From the NCBI GenBank assembly GCA_035582835.1, contig JAYKAV010002109.1:2364701-2428700 (forward strand): DNA of 64,000 nt. Direction: 5' to 3'. This document shows positions 41,701 through 53,745 of the stretch, one piece after another (positions within the stretch are counted from its first letter, which is position 1; each line of letters opens with the position of its first letter). The position numbers and the translations under genes were made by a program. The stretch is from Phoebastria nigripes. Lineage: Eukaryota; Chordata; Aves; Procellariiformes; Diomedeidae. Below the pieces are notes generated by a model. It saw only the letters and a list, made by a program, of their open reading frames with translations. It ran no database searches and was not told the origin of the DNA.

Positions 41701-42646
41701 TCAAAATTGGGCGCAGTATTTAAGTACCACTTCACCCGTGGTAAAACCACTTCCCCTATTTCTGTCAGTACATTCTTACATATTTATCTAAGGATCAAGT
41801 TATGTTTTTCACCATAGTATTATATCCTGGGGCTCATATTAAGTTACTGGACCATCTCAAGTCTTTTTCAGAGTATCTGATTTCCCTGATGTGTGCCCCC
41901 ATTCTGAAAGTATGCCCTACAGTCTTCATTCCTGAATGTGTAAAATGTATTTGGCCATTTAAAAAAATGCACTTCTTTGAACAGGTCAAACTTACTAAAT
42001 GATTCAGATTGTGCTGTACAATTGCCCTAACATCATCATTATTTACATTTTTACTGATCTTTCTGTAATCTGTCCATTTTATTTGCAGTGATCTTATATT
42101 TAATACCAGCTGAGATTTTTAATGGACAGAATGAAATTGTGGTAATTGCATGTCAAAAATGAATCACGTGCCAATGGATAGGAATAACGAAGATATACAA
42201 AAACTTGGTTCAAAGGAAGCAATGAAAAAAAAGAAGATTGATAAGATTATAATGATACAAGAAAGGAATTAAATGGGGTTTGGGAATGGCTTGCAATGTG
42301 AAAATGAGGATTTTTACTCTTGCAGAAGCAGACAAGGTGTAAATACAGGATGTTGGAACTGAATAGGAAAGGGAGAAGGGACTACAGTGTTTCTTATGTA
42401 GTTAAGAGAGCAAAAAATATAAGACAGACAAAAAATAACTGAAACTAGACATCTTTTGGCCTGCTTCTCTCTTTTAAAGTTTAAATTTAAATGTCACCTT
42501 AGTACTTTTTTTTTTTTTTAATAAATTTAAAATACACTGAAAAAACCCAGCGTTCTTCACGGATCATAGTTTGGCAATTTTTAGGTTGTTTTTTCAGTCA
42601 TGTATATGATTTCTATGATGTTGTGTTAAGCTATGTAAGATTTCTT

Positions 42647-42684
42647 CCCCCCCCCCTCCCCTCCCCCCCCCCCCCCCCCCCCCC
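42647..42684. repeat. poly-C/poly-G tract
   Basis: Thirty-eight bases, all C on the + strand except two T, ending in an uninterrupted run of C. The minus strand is a long G run able to form a quadruplex. Such tracts are unstable and prone to sequencing error. It creates a spurious Gly-rich minus-strand ORF (42594-42788). Confidence 0.95.
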
Positions 42685-44402
42685 GTTAATGGAGGAAGCC
42701 TGTTGGTGATGGCAGCCTCAGCAATGCTGAGTTTCAGAAGCTTGGAGTGTGAACTCACTAGCTTCCTATTTTGATAACTGAATATCATACAATATATTGT
42801 ATAAGTTCAAAGCATATAATATAGGATCCAGTTTTATCTATGGTACTTTCTCAATAGTCATTTTTCTAGATATGCTTTCATTTTAAAAGAAAAAAAAATC
42901 AAATTTTCCCTCATTCTTGCTAACAGATTGACTATATTCTCTTCATGACCAAGTTAGAAAGCTTTCTGTGCTGTTNTTGAGATGCAATCACGGTTAGACA
43001 AGATTGTTTCCGAGAGGTGAAGTTTTGCATAATGTCTCAATAGCATTATTACTTGAACAGGAATCCCCTGGCTTTCCTTCAATTAGAGTCTGTGCAGGGA
43101 ATGAGTCAGACTGAATTGTGTGGCTGAGAGTGTGTGTTGATTACAGAACTGAAATCGTACTAATGGCTTCTTTTAGTCTGTTGGTAAAAGCAATTACTGG
43201 CTGGTATTTTTACAATAAATTTAAAGCTGTGAAATGTCATTTTAAGAAATACTTTGCTTAAAATAACATTGTGAAAATAATATACACAAAGAAATGGTGG
43301 CCTTCCCGCTCTTCCATATCTTTGGCTGCACGTGTTTTGGAGACAATGACTTCAGGACCTGTACTTGGGAGAGACTTTTTGTGAAGGTTTAAAAATTACT
43401 TCACTGAAGTGAAGATGCTGTGAGGCTGTAAATGCTTTCTAATACTATAGATCACAGAAATTGGTTCAAAATATATGTCCTTCTGTTTTACAAATATTTT
43501 AAAGATATGCACATGAAGTTTTTTGTGCCCTTTCTTACTGAGGCAAGCATTGCATTTTAACTCATGTATTTTGACTCATAAAAAAGAGCAAATTCAGGGT
43601 TAAAGTGAATGATGAATGAAAAGAAAGATTTTTGCGCTTTCCTTTCTTTGCATCTGAGAAAGCCCAAGCAAAAGCCTTTAGACTCCTGGGTGGCTCTGAC
43701 TTGCAGAAGTTATCAATAGGAGATTGTGATGGAAAGCTGAACACGGAAGACTTTGGAGCCGTGTATTTTACAGGAAGATGAGGATAATCTTCCTATGAAG
43801 ATTTCGCTCACATTAATAATACTTTGAATAATGGTGTGATGGCTGCAGGGCTCTCCCAGATGGTATCAGAGGATTTATTATCCCATTGATACCTGTATAT
43901 TTTACTTTCCACTGTGTGGTGATTCACTTTCAATTTGTCAGTTCCTTCCTTTTATATATCGGCTATCAGCTGTGGTTCAACAAAGTGATGTTTATATCTA
44001 TTGGTATATTATCAGAAATTCTTTTTATATATGCATGTATTTTCAAAGGAGGAGAGCATTTCTCATCATGATAGCATGAATTTGCACATTACTAATTTGT
44101 TTTTATACTAGCAGTTGCTTGGCAAATTAAAAGTTTCTAGCAAAGGGTATTTAGATGATGCTTTAGACCATTATGGCTGCATCAAAATACTATCCCCAGT
44201 TCAGACACTATGTTGCTTTGAGTGCTAAATTTGCACTATACTGCAGAGAGATAGTGTTCTTTCTTTCCCAGACAATGTGTGCCTCTTGCTTAATAATTGG
44301 TTAAATCAGTATTAGATGAGAACTCAGATTTAGCCTTCCTGTTTTAAAGAAGGCATAGCCAATACAAAGCCAGCAGTGCCACCTTTGACCATTGCCTCCT
44401 AA

Positions 44403-44870
44403 TGTCAGGGCCCAGAGGGTGCTAATAAACTTTAATTACCCTTACCAGCCTCACCTGGGGCTTCCACCCACCCACTGCCCAGGAGCCTGGTGGAAGCCCA
44501 GCCCTGAGCCTTCAGTCCCTGCCTCAGCTATGCTGTAGGTGTGCTGGTCTCCAGCCCTGCTCCCTGGATGGACCTTGGACCTGTGCTGTAGGTAGCTTGT
44601 CTCCTGGCTGGACAGTTTGGATGATGTACCTCATAATCTTGTCTCTCATCCTGTCTACTTTTGTTCTCCGCTGGCCTCCCAGGACCTGTTTCATGACTTG
44701 CCTTGTCTGTGACTGTTGATGGACCTTGTTACCAGCACCTAGTTCTGCCTGTTGCGTTCGGATGCTGGGACCTGCACCCTGTTGGTGAGGGCCCTGCTGG
44801 TGCTGGGGTCACCCTTGGCTCCTAGCTCACCTTCCCTTAGGGAGCAGTCGGCTCTTGCTGCTTCCTGACA
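44403..44870. mobile_element. candidate solo LTR of an endogenous retrovirus (468 bp)
   Basis: This compositionally distinct, GC-richer block begins TGTCAGG and ends CCTGACA, giving TG...CA termini and 7-bp perfect terminal inverted repeats. The flanks are CCTAA (44398-44402) and CCTAG (44871-44875), a 5-bp target-site duplication with one mismatch. No coding region, primer-binding site or second LTR was found nearby, so it appears solo. On the minus strand an ATTAAA element sits about 40 bp from the 3' terminus, which would suit a polyadenylation signal and minus orientation, but orientation is uncertain. A non-autonomous DNA transposon is the alternative. Confidence 0.6.
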
Positions 44871-47157
44871 CCTAGCCTGGGAAAAGTAAAAATCACATTG
44901 AAGTACAGACCTGAGTCAGAAAGAAGCTATGGTTTTGTAGTACTTGTGTAGTTACAGTTTAAAGGCTTGAAGATTACAGAATGACTGATATTTCAGATGA
45001 GCCATTTAAAGTCATCACAACATAGCAGAAAAACAATGAATATAACTGACAAATCCATGTTTCTTTCACAGTGCTGTGATTCATATAAATGCCAGTCAAG
45101 GAGGAAAAGGGCATTTTAGGTGCCTTCTCCTTTTTAGAAAAACATATTTTTGAACCAACATTTTAAGGATTATCCCAGGTTCATATCAGTGGCAGACTGT
45201 TCCCTCTGAAGTTTCACTTTGCCGTACTGCTCCCTGCACTGTGTGATGTTGCTTCTGTTTAATCTTCCTATTTGCTTTATGGAAGAAAGGATCTTGGCGT
45301 GGGGATTTCTTTTACCCTCTTTCCAAGCACTGTGCACTACAGTGTCTTAGCATCTGCTGTAGTTCTTCTTCCATCATGTGATCTAATGCTAGGTTATATA
45401 GTCATCATACAACCCACTACCTATGTCACCCTTTCCTGTTTTGCTTGCTATGTCATGAAGATATAGAATCTATCTCAGAAAAGTTGAGTAGCCTGTATAG
45501 GAAAATCATAGTATATAAATAAAATCTCTATAGAAGATTTAAATTTAAATCATATTTGTGATTCTGCAATGATTACATCTTCATATATATGCAGAGTTTT
45601 GAGGTGTTTCTGCATCTGCACAGACCTCGTGTTAACTGGGCTAACAGAGAAGCAAAGTCACAAACCTCTGAAGCCTGTATGCTATGATTGTCCCACGCTT
45701 CACCCTTTGACTCACAGTTTCCACATTCTGTTATGTTTCATATTACTTCAGAATATTACCTGTAAAACCTCTGAGAGCTAGCGAGCAAAAAAGCTCAATG
45801 CCATGGTTTGCAAAATTTCTGTTTAAAAGTAGGATTCTCTCCTTGCTTGCTGGAAAACTCAAATTTCAAGAGGCTGCTGAAAAGCAGGACCCTTTTAGTA
45901 AGGTCATTACTGTATGTGTTCACTGGAGATTGACTTGCTTTCTATCAAGTCTTGGTATGAGGTGTACATGTCTCTTGATATTTAAAGCAAAATTTAGAAA
46001 CCTTTCAACGGCTGAGATTCATTGAAGGAAATTGGTAATATGGAGAACTTGTGTGCTATTGCTTCGGTCCCTCTGTCTCCTTCCTCTCTCTTAGTTCTGT
46101 CATTAGAACAAAGAATTACAAAATAAATTCAGCACAGAGGTGTGGGAACTTCTTGACTGAATTTTAGGCTCCCCTTTTTTCCCTATCTTTTCATGTTCAA
46201 ACCTTGAAAGTACCTATCTCGTGCTTTGCCAAGAAGGTTCCCAGCTTCCCTCTTCTCCCTTTTTTTTTCTTCAGCCTGTTACTCTGATAGCACATTCCCT
46301 GGAAACCACTAATTCAGAAATTAAGTTGCATAGCTGAACCCTGAAATTACTTTAGAGATATAAAAATACATGCAGGTACAAAATAATTGGTGAGTATATG
46401 TTACTATGAATTAAGTGCTGCGGCAGGAGACAACAGGTCACAGATGAGCTGTTATTAGATTTTCCTGCTGCAGTCATTTGATCCACTCATATTTCATCTG
46501 TTAACAATAGAGTTGCATTTTGATAACGAGTTTAATTTGTCTGCTAATGATTCATTTCAGTACTTGGATATCTACATCCATTTAGGAAGCTGTGGCCTGT
46601 ACACAGTACAGGAAAAATATTGAAAAAAGAGCATAATTGAGTTTAAGTGCAGTATTCATCACAACTGTTTTACAAGTAATTGCCTAATTTGAGCATTATA
46701 TGCTCCTCTGTTAAATAGTGTTATACATAACATCATTTGTCTTTTGTTTGCTGAGTTGAAAATATAATGTAAGATAAATAACTCCTTACTAGAGGAGATC
46801 AGGAGAATATTCTTTACAGGAAATGTGTCTGGAGCATTGTCTGAAATGGAGGTGTTAGCACACAGTTTATGTAGTAAATTGGTGGCCAGTAAGAAATTGT
46901 TGCAAGCTGTTTTACTAAAATAATTCTAAAAGTTCCAACAACAAAACACCCACAAAACACAACAAAACCTCAAATGTGAGATAACTGATATATAACCTTT
47001 ATTCAAATAAGTCCTAGTACCAGAGGGATAGAAGATTGCAAATGAGTTATAAATCTTTAAAAGGGATTCTCACGTGACTGTGGTATACTGGAGACATAAA
47101 TCTGATTTGCCTGCTAGGCAAGTTTGGTAGAAACTACTGTTAAGAATTAAGAGTTAC

Positions 47158-47415
47158 ATGAATAAATATGATACAATGGGAAGTATCACTATGGCTTTTG
47201 TAAACGGACTTATGCCTCCTAGATCTCTTGAGTTCTTTGTGGGAGTTGGTGAGCATGCAGCTAAAGGCATCTTTGATCTAGTTGATGGTATTGGACATAC
47301 ATTTTCAGAAGGCTTCTATCAAGACTTTAGAAGATATCAAAATATTGGGGGGGGGAGGGAAAGGAGAAATCCTGTTGTGGATGAGTACTTATCAAAAATA
47401 GGACATGAAGGCTAG
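47158..47415 (+). CDS. unassigned 85-codon ORF, possible exon or gene relic
   Basis: The frame is open from 47131 to the TAG at 47413-47415 (94 codons); the first ATG is at 47158. Residues ~20-62 look protein-like: LMPPRSLEFFVGVGEHAAKG, then IFDLVDGIGHTFSEGFYQDF, then RRYQN. This includes a possible amphipathic segment rich in Gly, Phe and Asp. A run of nine G at 47347-47355 interrupts it and encodes GGG, a plausible place for a length change and frameshift. The last part (NPVVDEYLSKIGHEG) may therefore be in a shifted frame. No good acceptor lies close upstream. AATAAA occurs three bases after the stop. I do not recognise the family. A retained fragment of an old gene or of an inserted element is as likely as an active exon. 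Confidence 0.3.
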   Translation: MNKYDTMGSITMAFVNGLMPPRSLEFFVGVGEHAAKGIFDLVDGIGHTFSEGFYQDFRRYQNIGGGRERRNPVVDEYLSKIGHEG

Positions 47416-48680
47416 GAATAAATGATGGGGTTTCAGATTTATGGACTATAACCAGCATGATTCCCTGAGTTTTGTGATATGTTGTTTAACATCATCTACT
47501 GGCCACCAGGAGAGAGAGAGAGACAGACACTACTGGCCTAAGATGGACTTTAAGTTTGATGTAATAGGTAATTCTTCCCTTCTTAGCACAGTAAGATTCT
47601 TTTAACAATTTTTATAGACCAAGTTTAATTGCAGCTGAATGCTGTTAGAATTTCCTTTCACTGAGAAAAGGGCATAAATTTGATTCCCTGCCTCATTCAT
47701 TAGAAATGCAAAAGGAGACTCTTTATTTTGAAAACAGAGTCTGAAATTTTGTATTTCCCATCTTTTACTGTTTTTGGGTGGAGGAGTTGTAAACCTTACA
47801 TAAAACCTTATATTCAAACTTTACTCCTCAAAGTATGCATATGTTTGTGACTTTTAATGTGTAACTTGTCATGCTTTTGATGGGTGAAAAATGTGTGCAT
47901 TGATGGAAATTGTTCAGACAGTATGGGCAGATTTATACAATAATGCCAATGCTAGATTTGACAACATTGATGACTCTTCTGCAGTTGCAGTGGTCGTGCT
48001 GTGAAGCAGTTTCTGGGAGTTGATTGGGCTTTGAAAATATTTAAAATGAAAATCTGTTTGCTTCTTGTACGCCTTCTGACTAAGATCTCCAATTTGGTTT
48101 GCTGTTATTGGATTGTTGCATGCTGACTATGAATGGCTTTGGTAGGTTTTAGAAGAAAATGAAAGAATTCAGCATGTGTGTAGTAAAAGAACATTTCAGC
48201 CTCTTTGACATATCTGATAGGAGATTGCTATGAAGACAATATTACAGATGAAATTAATCTGACATGACTGCCATAATAACAGACGAGCATTAATAAACAT
48301 TCCCTCTTTGTAACAGTAGAATGTCTTTGATGCATAATGGTTGGGTCTCTACAAGTAGTGCTTCGTAATCTTCTCAACAGTATAGTCCTTTGATTCACTC
48401 TTTCCAAAATTCCTCTGGGCATTCTGTCTTAATGTTACAGTTATAAATATCAACTGTAAATTTAATTCATCATATACCCCACAAGCAACCAAAGTTAAAT
48501 AATCCAGCAGCCAAATCTACAAGTGTTTCTGTACTGATTATTTTTTAGTGTGTAAGACTTGAGGATAAACAGGTTTTTGAAGAGGGGAAAAAAAAAGAAA
48601 AAAAGATTCTAAACTTTGAAACTTTGAAAATCACTAAACTTTGAAATCACCTTTACATAGCTCCTAACTTTTATTGTTGT

Positions 48681-48730
48681 TAAAAAAACCAAACAAACAA
48701 ACACCAGAAACACACAAACAAACAACCCCC
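48681..48730. repeat. A/C-rich (AAAC)n-like simple repeat
   Basis: Interrupted CAAA/AAAC units, with ACACAAACAAACAACCCCC at the right end. An imperfect microsatellite in AT-rich DNA. Confidence 0.8.
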
Positions 48731-50427
48731 GCCTTCTAATTATTAACATAAATACTTGGTTATGTCCTCCAACTCATGTTCTTTACACTCTGAAATCTTA
48801 GGTATGTTTTTCCTTCCATGGCAAAACTGCACACTTAAGCAAACGGTCTTGCACTTTCAGGTCTACTTTTGTTAATGCATTTGTGATGCTTATAGTCTTA
48901 ATGATTGTGCACAAAGTTTCACAGGCCTGAAAAATGTATATTAAAGTTAAATAAAGTCTGAGGTAATAGCAGATCATTTTGTGTTATATAACAAACACTG
49001 CAAACTTGCTAGAAAAATGTGATAACTTTGGTAATCTGATAAAATCGATAAATGTTACAATGCTCAATTTTACACTGTATTAATATAATGTGATGTGAAA
49101 AGTGCCTGGTTAACCCAGAAATTATGCTAGCAACTTACACTTAGTTGCTAGATATGCTAAATTCAGTGGCAGTGAATTAAGTATCTCCTAAGGCACTTGA
49201 AACTTGACAAGGCAAAGGATAATTCTTATGAAAGCTTGTATGAGCAGATGTAGCCAGAAAAGAGAACTGTCCCTATGGGACACCTCGCTTGTTATATACA
49301 ACTCCACTTTATTATTTTTTTGTGTATAGGTCTGTCATAAAGAAAAACCTGTTGATCAGTAACACTTGAGATTCTGTCATGGCATCCCCCGTGCTACTAT
49401 TCCTCCTTTTCATTTTTTCCAAAGAAGTTTCTTAGATGTAAAACCAGCAATTTCTGATAAATCTTGAATTGAAATCAGAATTGCAGTGAGTTGAGCAGAA
49501 AATGAGATCAATACGATCATCTAAATTTTGTGAAAATTTTTCTAGAAAATGAGAAAGTGAAAAATGCTGATGGAGCAGGATGCACTGCATAAAACACCTA
49601 GAAGCAATACCTGAAATTTATCACAGCACCACTCAGAAAAATTAGTTTTGCTGATTTGATTTTGAACTTTAAGATCTTATTTGTTAATTAAAGAATGAAA
49701 TTTCACATCCTTTTAGAAAAATTAAGCGTGATTCTTCAGCTAACCATTCTGTCAGTGGATGGGAGAGTAAGATGCATCTTCTTCTCTGTTTTGGCCACTC
49801 TAGATGCTAGTATTGTTTACGGAAAGAGGTACTAGAATATGCAAATAAAATGTGGATAGGTAACACATCTTGTAGGTTTTGGGTTTAAAAAGAACCCACT
49901 ATGGCATTCCAGACTTTTAAAATAAAAAGAGCAAATATAAAATAATGAAGACAATCAGCTTTTGGAGTGCACTTCAAGTCATTTATATTTGTGGCAAAAT
50001 CTAAGAACCATGGTTTTGTTTAGCACTAATAAAGCTGATTATTAGGGAAGCTCTGACAGATTTACAATAGAAAAGGAAATCACCACAGACCTTTGACTAA
50101 TTTTAGTATGAGTAAATTTAAAATATTGAAAATGTATCTCCCAATTCACTTGAGATTTTTATTTCCTTTTCTCACAGCCCTATCTCATTGCTGTCTGGAA
50201 GTAATTGCTCAGTCATTAGAGTACTCAGGTTCTTCCCTTTTCCACTTCTTTTTTTTCCCCCCTCTCTTCTCTAACCGATGACTCTCCACACGGTAGCAGT
50301 AATCTGTTAATAGTTCCCAGTTGGCACGATCTGTTGTATTACTGTATTTCATTCAGTTTCTAGTGGTCTTGTTCTCAAAGTCAGACAGTTCTGTTCGGGC
50401 AATATTTCAGTCTTTTTATTGACACAG

Positions 50428-50594
50428 CCTTTTAAGTTTATTGTTAATGTGTTTCATGAGCACACTCTGCCTGCTACGACTATGAAAACGAAAGGGAGCA
50501 GTTTTGATGGAATTGAAAGAAGCCAATTTAAAAAAAGCCAGCAGAAAGGAAATCTGTGCAGCAGGAAGAGAAAATATGCCATGAGACTTGGAAG
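50428..50594 (+). CDS. weak candidate plus-strand exon, purine-rich
   Basis: An acceptor (TTTTTATTGACACAG) precedes 50428 and a donor (CTTGGAAG|GTAAAG) follows 50594. Between them 55 codons are open, starting PFKFIVNVFHEHTLPATTMK, with a Lys/Arg/Ser/Gln-rich second half (positions 21-55) containing a basic SRKRK cluster. The minus strand is also open here for 90 codons, and the + strand is strongly purine-biased, which removes stop codons. Chance is therefore a serious alternative. No partner exon was identified. Confidence 0.22.
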
Positions 50595-52377
50595 GTAAAG
50601 TGGTGGAGAAACTATAAAGAGTTTGGAGGCGGATTCCCAGAGAGACGATGTTTTTCAAGAGAGAGAAGCAAAGAGTGCTTAAGATCAAAAAAGACAGAAT
50701 AATTAAAGGATAATGAGAGTAAGAGTGAAAAAGGTATTTGTGCGTGTGTGAGAGAACTCGACTTTACAAAATGGAACTGGAAGATAAGGGTAAATTCAAG
50801 GGAACTTTTAATCAGTTTCTACCTTTAAGTTCAAGGTATAGCAGCAAACCCAGCAGCATACAAATAAAATTGGTTTAAAAAGTTCTAAGCAGCCCTTGCT
50901 CACATTTTTACCATTCAGTGTCTGTGAGGTGAGCAGGGTGAAATCTTGCAAATCTTCCCGGAAGATGAACATGGAATAAAGAGCCTTTCAGTGGAGGTCT
51001 GATGCTTTTAAACACATTACAGTGACCTTTCACATCAGCAGTCATGTTCTTGCTTGCACTTCTGAAAAGACTGAACTTGCACAGGAGGTGGGTGTAGCAA
51101 TTTGAAAACGAGCTGTGTCTCATCAAGGTGCATGGTTAAGAAGGCACTATAACTGAAGAAGCAGCTTATATCTGTTCTGCTTACTGAAATTAGACAGAAA
51201 CTAGAGTTTGCTCACATTGTTGTCCATTTTGGTTTTCAGTTATGGAAACAATGGTGAAATGCTTCATATATTTTTGAGAGGTCATAGTTGTGCTTCCTCC
51301 TGAAATTTCACAAAGATATTTTTGCTGCAGTTGGAAGCTGACTCTTCTATTGACCCCCATCTAGTGATCAGAGATTGAAACCATGCAGAGATATGGAGTC
51401 CTGCAGATTTACTGCAGTAAGAGAACTGGTTGTAGGAGAATTATGAGAACACTTTGAGTTAAAATAATTGAAAACCAAGGACTGAGAAAACTTTTATGCT
51501 AGGGCACAACTAAATTTAGGAGAAATACAGAAAAGAATTTATTATTTTTGTTTTATTAACTTGTTAATAAAGCTTTTGAAGGGGATGAGTTTTGACATAG
51601 CATTGGCATGCTGTTTTGCAGGGAGAAAAATGGGAATGCTACGTACTTGCAGAGTGGAATTAAAATTGTTTAGAACGGAATAGAGTGGACTGCAAAAAGG
51701 GATGGGCTGCAAATTGTAATATGTCTGCATCATTACTGTGCTCTCAGCAGCCACTCAGCTGCACGTTAGTAGAAATGGTAACAGAAATTGCAGGTTAGGA
51801 AACAGGAGTTAGAGCTGACATTGCAGGATGCAAATGGAATAAACAGAAGGGTAGTCTAAAAACAGAGGTACTGAGATTAAGAAATGGGAGTACAGAGGAC
51901 TAAAACAAAAAAGACAAGGATGTTAAGATAGCATTTGCAAAATGAACAAGAGATGTGTGGGAAAACAAGTAGAGTTAAAGAGCAAGCAACAGAATGTGTG
52001 AATACATAATACATAGTCATTTGAATTTTTTGGCATGAAGAATGTGATAAAGATGTGGTAGACCAAGTGGAGGTAATTTTCCATGTCTCATTTACAATAC
52101 GTGGTTGAAATTATTTTGATTATGAACACTTGTGAACTAAAATGCGTTAGATGAAAATGTGGCTTGAACAGTGCTTATTGCAAATATTGAAAAATTATTT
52201 TCAAAAAACAAAGGGCAAAGCGTATGTCATAAATTTTCCTTTATTCTCTCAGGGACCATGAAGATTTTGGTGGAGGATTAGGTAGTGTGTGTGTGGTCCC
52301 TTCTGATTAGAGAAGATTCTAATTTTTCCCAGTTAATTAAGCCCATGCATGAAAACTGTGAAAAGACATGGGGCCTA

Positions 52378-52545
52378 TTTCTAGTTCTCCCACTGCTCTT
52401 CAGTGTGCTTTCATGAAAATTGCTTTACATCTCTTCGGTTCAGTTTTCCTACCTGTGAAATAGGGAATTATAATGAGCTCTGAGCTTTGCTAACAAACAA
52501 AAGTGCTCCATAAGGATAAGGCATTATTATTATTACTATACATAT
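52378..52545 (+). mobile_element. MIR-type tRNA-derived SINE relic
   Basis: The string TTTACATCTCTTCGGTTCAGTTTTCCTACCTGTGAAATAGGGAATTATAAT closely follows the MIR core (cctcagtttcc-tctgtaaaat-gggataataat). The segment AAAGTGCTCCATAAGG followed by ATTATTATTATTAC follows the MIR tail (aaagtgctatataa...attattatt). The order and spacing are right. The 5' tRNA-like part (CTAGTTCTCCCACTG...) is degraded. The following (ATT)n-rich stretch to about 52580 is probably its expanded tail. Confidence 0.7.
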
Positions 52546-53682
52546 TATTATATGTATTATTAATAATACATATTTTAGGTTTATATATGTGTGCTCCTTG
52601 AGGATTTGTATGCTAAGAAGCCAGAGCTAACCTTGGAGTATCTCAGGAAAGTAAGTTGCAAATTTAGCAACTTTGCATCAGGCACCCAGTGGTGCAGGTT
52701 CCCCATCAGTTTAAGCTGATCTAACACTGTGCCACCACAGCTAGCAGTGGTTCTGTCATTATCCTGGCAATGTGCTGCCCTATAACAGGGTTAAAAACCT
52801 GATTCTCACCCGTACATCGATGAACTCTTACAACTTACTGCACAGCTTAGCAATTGTGAGTGTGGATGCAGGAGAGGGGCTCAGAATGTGCAGCCAAGAG
52901 CTGGAGACTAGCACCACCATGTTTTTCAGCAGGAAGGTGATTGTAACTGTGGAAGTGCGTTCCAGTCTAGAAATTTTTCCTTTTTTTTTTTTTTTCTTTA
53001 TGTGAGTTTGAGCTCTTCCATTGCTTTTTGTCTGTTGGACAGGCTTCAAAGAAGGGAGTTGTCACTTCTGCTGGATTTAAAAAGATTAACAAAAGAGCTA
53101 TCCACTCACAGTGCTTCTGCCTGTCACTGACTTATCAGAAGAGTTTTGTCAGAACTGTCTTGAAGAAATGATGAAGTATTGGGAATATTTTGATCTATAT
53201 TAGACTTTGAACAGAAACAGTTTTCTGAGAAGCTTGTGGAGCTACGTATTTAGTTGGCTGGAAGTTCATGTCACATACATATTCATTGTGAGAAACGAGA
53301 TCCTTAACAAGGGGTGAGCTCTGAATTCTGGCTGTGCCCCTACCTAGCTTGGTTAATCTTCACACATTTTTAACTGAAATTCTAAGATTCTCTCTAAAAT
53401 AAAATTCAATATTCTCAAAGGGAATTTACTTCAGTCTGAAAACACTCCTCAAACTGGCATGCTTGGATGTCTCCATGCAGCAGCAATTGATGGTTTGGAG
53501 TAGCTTTGGAACATTTGCATGACCATAGAAGCCAATGTTCAATCCCCTTGTCTCAAGCAAACACAGAAAAAAATAGAACGGGAGGTATCACCTTCCTGCT
53601 GTCACCTCTGTTTCTAGTCCTTGGAAATGGAATTACCTTTCCTCATTTGGTACAGCTGTACAGTGCAGTTTCACACAGATCT

Positions 53683-53745
53683 TTCTCTGACACTGAGACA
53701 AATTCAGCCTTTTTAAGTACAAGAGGAGTTCCATTGACTGTCTTT
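53683..53745 (+). repeat. old amniote dispersed-repeat fragment
   Basis: ACAAATTCAGCC...AGTACAAGAGGAGTTCCATTGACTG follows the pattern gacaaattcagccctggtgtaa...ggagtaactccattgacttcaatgg seen in old amniote interspersed repeats. It is short and diverged, so it is reported with modest confidence. Confidence 0.35.

Larger units (their letters stand above)
28141..44402. other. AT-rich non-coding DNA, no supported gene
   Basis: No exon chain, RNA gene or sizeable element recognised. The 87-codon + ORF at 34047-34310 is very hydrophobic and Tyr/Phe/Ile/Leu-rich, as expected from AT-rich noise. Poly-T runs and the poly-C tract are the only distinct features. Confidence 0.6.
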
